Below are positions 3,981 to 5,414 of a stretch of DNA of 5,414 bases, one piece after another. Within the stretch, counting starts at the first letter, position 1. The number at the start of each line of letters is the position of its first letter. The notes beneath the pieces are model-generated. The model searched no databases. It was not told the origin of the DNA and worked only from the letters and a program-made list of their open reading frames with translations. The position numbers and the translations under genes are program-made. Origin of the DNA: an uncultured Clostridia bacterium (GTDB lineage Bacteria > Bacillota > Clostridia > TANB77 > CAG-508); the NCBI GenBank assembly GCA_934154515.1, contig CAKPGD010000070.1, positions 1 to 5,414 on the forward strand, read 5' to 3'.

Positions 3981-5232
3981 ACCTTTCCATATCATAATCA
4001 TCTCTTGATTTTTCTTGATTTAAGTCTTTTTGTTCACTAACTTCAATTTTTTCTATTCCTATATCCATAAATTCCATTTGTTTTAGGCTTGTTTCTAATA
4101 GTTCTGGGTTGTTCACAAATTTGTCAAAGTTTTTTCGGAACTGTTTCACATTTTTTAATATTCTTTCTACAGGTACACGATTAGATAATTGGTACATTAC
4201 AAAGCTAACGGTTGAAACTATTTTAAATTTAAAAATTCTGTCGGCTATTTTATCCCAAAAAGATGGTTTGGCTTTTTCTTGTTCTATTGTGGTATTTTGC
4301 ATTTCAAGTATTCTTGCATTGTTTTTTTGTTTTTCTTTTTCAAATTCTTCAGCTAGTTTTTTTCTTTGCTTTTTGTGTTGAATCTCTAATTCGGCAATAC
4401 TTTCTTCTATGTAGTCCTTTTTTCCATTTAGATTTTCTATTTTTGCTTCAAGTTCTTCCAACTGTTCATTTTCAGCCATTGCTTTGTTTTGACAAATTTT
4501 AATAAATTCCGGATCCTGTTTTAGTTCTTCTTTTACTTTTTCAATTTCTTGTTCTACAATTTGGTCTTTTTGTTCTTCTGGCATTTGTTCAATTACTGCT
4601 TTTTTTATTTCTGCAGATGGGTTTTTTACTAATTCAGTTATAGCCTTTTGTTGTATATCAGTTTCTTTCTTTAGTTGTTCTATAGTTTTATTTCCTTCTA
4701 TTGTAGCACCATTTAATATACTTACTTTTGTTTTCAATTTTTTTTCCAAATATTCTTGTATTTGTGGGTGTATATACTTTAGTTCGTTTTTATCAATACA
4801 TTTCTTTGCATTTACTTTAAATTGTTGTTTTTTGTTGTCAAATATAACAGGAACAAAACAGAAATGAATATGTGGAGTTGTTTCATCTAAATGAACATAA
4901 GCAGATACAACATTTTCCTTGCCATACCTATTTTCAAGAAAATTATATGTTTCTTGAAAGAAAACTTTTTCATCTCCAGTATAATCAGTAGGTAGAGTTA
5001 CAACCCACGAAACTAACCAATTTACATCTTTCCTTTTTAGAATTTTTAAATCTTCACATCTTTTTTTCATAAATTCATAGTCAGTTACGTCGTGTTTAGG
5101 TGCAAGGTTATAGTTTAGATATGTTTTTGAATTATCTATTTTTTGGTTTTTATAAGTTCTATTTGGATCACTCCTATTGCAATGCACTAAAATATTTGTC
5201 GATTGATTTCTTGTAAATTTTTCACAATTCAT
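3979..5232 (-). CDS. mobV: MOBV-family relaxase (Mob/Pre)
   Basis: This 417-residue plasmid mobilization relaxase nicks one strand at oriT and pilots it into a recipient using a helper conjugation system. I start it at the ATG at 5232: GGAGG (5244-5240) lies 7 nt upstream, whereas the longer reading from 5265 would begin at the nick site itself and has no Shine-Dalgarno. Residues 13-20 (NILVHCNR) hold the HxxR element of motif I, where His17 corresponds to the catalytic histidine described for MobM of pMV158. Residues 114-123 (HLDETTPHIH) are motif III, the metal-binding His cluster with the Asp-Glu pair typical of MOBV. From about 190 to 330 the protein is a long Lys/Glu/Gln-rich coiled coil, as usual for C-terminal dimerisation and membrane association in this family. 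Length is within the family range. It probably represses its own promoter by binding oriT. Confidence 0.93.
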   Translation of the reverse strand: MNCEKFTRNQSTNILVHCNRSDPNRTYKNQKIDNSKTYLNYNLAPKHDVTDYEFMKKRCEDLKILKRKDVNWLVSWVVTLPTDYTGDEKVFFQETYNFLENRYGKENVVSAYVHLDETTPHIHFCFVPVIFDNKKQQFKVNAKKCIDKNELKYIHPQIQEYLEKKLKTKVSILNGATIEGNKTIEQLKKETDIQQKAITELVKNPSAEIKKAVIEQMPEEQKDQIVEQEIEKVKEELKQDPEFIKICQNKAMAENEQLEELEAKIENLNGKKDYIEESIAELEIQHKKQRKKLAEEFEKEKQKNNARILEMQNTTIEQEKAKPSFWDKIADRIFKFKIVSTVSFVMYQLSNRVPVERILKNVKQFRKNFDKFVNNPELLETSLKQMEFMDIGIEKIEVSEQKDLNQEKSRDDYDMER

Positions 5233-5255
5233 TCTATTACCTCCAGAGCAACTAC

Positions 5256-5284
5256 AGTATAACACAAATTTTTTGGTGTAGCAA
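5256..5284 (-). promoter_or_regulatory. relaxase promoter overlapping the nick site
   Basis: On the minus strand TTGCTA (5284-5279), 17 bp, TATACT (5261-5256) with an extended TG (TGTTATACT). The start is expected near 5249, giving a leader of under 20 nt before ATG 5232. The -10 overlaps the predicted nick site and the -35 lies in the loop and arm edges of the oriT hairpin, so relaxase bound at oriT would block transcription. Confidence 0.75.
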
Positions 5285-5296
5285 GTTATACCAAAA
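5257..5296 (-). other. oriT: oriT of the MOBV/pMV158 type
   Basis: Reading the minus strand, TTTTGGTATA (5296-5287) and TACACCAAAA (5280-5271) form a 10-bp hairpin with one mismatch and a 6-base loop. Eight bases further comes TGTG/TTATAC (5266-5257). From memory, pMV158 has the same TGTGTTATAC core with its nick after the G, also 8 nt past an inverted repeat and also just upstream of mobM on the coding strand. The nick is therefore predicted between 5263 and 5262 on the minus strand. Confidence 0.85.
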
Positions 5297-5329
5297 TTTT
5301 TTTAAACAAAAAAATTATTGGTAAACTTG

Positions 5330-5346
5330 CAAGGGAGATCCCCTTG
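5330..5346. repeat. GC-rich hairpin beside oriT
   Basis: CAAGGG (5330-5335), loop AGATC, CCCTTG (5341-5346), followed by ACCCCC. It is a GC-rich island in an AT-rich setting, 34 bp beyond the oriT hairpin. It could be an accessory transfer element, a second recognition site for another relaxase type, or a single-strand origin element; I cannot decide. Confidence 0.45.
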
Positions 5347-5363
5347 ACCCCCATCTGCAGAAA

Positions 5364-5397
5364 CAAAAAAAACACACCCCGAAAGGTATGTATATTT
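5364..5397. terminator. bidirectional intrinsic terminator at the right edge
   Basis: ACACACC (5372-5378) pairs with GGTATGT (5385-5391; one G-U type mismatch) around CCGAAA. A T-rich tract follows on the plus strand (5392-5397), and on the minus strand the stem is followed by U8 (5371-5364). It must serve a minus-strand transcript entering from beyond position 5414; if the molecule is circular this would be the XRE transcript. Confidence 0.75.
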
Positions 5398-5414
5398 TTT
5401 ATTTGCTGCAGCAC

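Noticed and set aside
4109..4502. Two plus-strand ORFs (90 and 79 codons) opposite the relaxase
   Set aside because: They are antisense to the Lys/Glu-rich coiled coil, which always yields Phe/Leu/Ser-rich shadow frames; no start signals are present.
1..5414. Complete circular plasmid
   Set aside because: No overlap between the ends is visible and no Rep gene is present, so circularity cannot be claimed from this sequence, though the terminator at 5364 would fit the XRE transcript if the ends join.

Overview
This is an AT-rich window (my rough estimate is 25-30% GC) with strong GGAGG/AAAGGGGG ribosome binding sites and consensus TTGACA-17-TATAAT-type promoters. It looks like part, or possibly all, of a small mobilizable plasmid from a low-GC Bacillota (Firmicutes) host, most likely a gut-type clostridium. 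The support is a MOBV (Mob/Pre) relaxase with its own oriT, a pSK1-Par-like HTH/coiled-coil protein, a DUF5348-like protein, small XRE regulators and a protein with a sigma-region-4-like HTH. No replication initiator (Rep) gene is visible, and I could not tell whether the two ends join.

Layout: (a) 1-113, hairpins without a gene; (b) 114-727, two small XRE regulators on the minus strand; (c) 831-1687, a divergent plus-strand pair: a 52-residue single-span membrane protein and a 225-residue protein with a sigma-like C-terminal HTH; (d) 1670-1984, a compact type I toxin-antitoxin module; (e) 1985-3236, about 1.25 kb without a convincing gene, holding an antisense-RNA/attenuator module at 2329-2612, a structured stretch, and TTTAAAGTT-type repeats before the par-like gene; (f) 3258-3944, par-like gene plus DUF5348-like gene; (g) a perfect bidirectional terminator; (h) 3979-5232, the relaxase on the minus strand with a pMV158-like oriT/promoter at 5256-5296; (i) 5330-5400, an extra hairpin and a bidirectional terminator.

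The most interesting part is 1670-1984. A 29-codon ORF with a short hydrophobic segment sits behind a good promoter, a 5' hairpin and a hairpin that can hide its Shine-Dalgarno. Converging on it is a promoter with perfect consensus boxes that would make a ~70-nt RNA. That RNA carries the complement of the toxin's ribosome-binding/start region, because GGTGCAAA and TGACTTCCTATGA are repeated in the DNA. Its terminator loop (UUCCCG) is also exactly complementary to the loop of the toxin mRNA terminator (GCGGGAAA). This is the logic of the pAD1 par (Fst/RNAII) addiction module, except that the shared terminator is replaced by two back-to-back terminators with matching loops. The toxin does not look like a canonical Fst.

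A second RNA pair lies at 2348-2506. Two consensus promoters face each other and give a ~70-nt minus-strand RNA fully complementary to the start of a plus-strand transcript that meets an intrinsic terminator about 230 nt from its start. This is the architecture of antisense copy-number control, but no rep gene follows. The system may instead control an RNA-primed origin or read-through toward the par-like operon. Together the window reads as a plasmid maintenance-and-transfer cassette: addiction, segregation, an antisense control region and mobilization.
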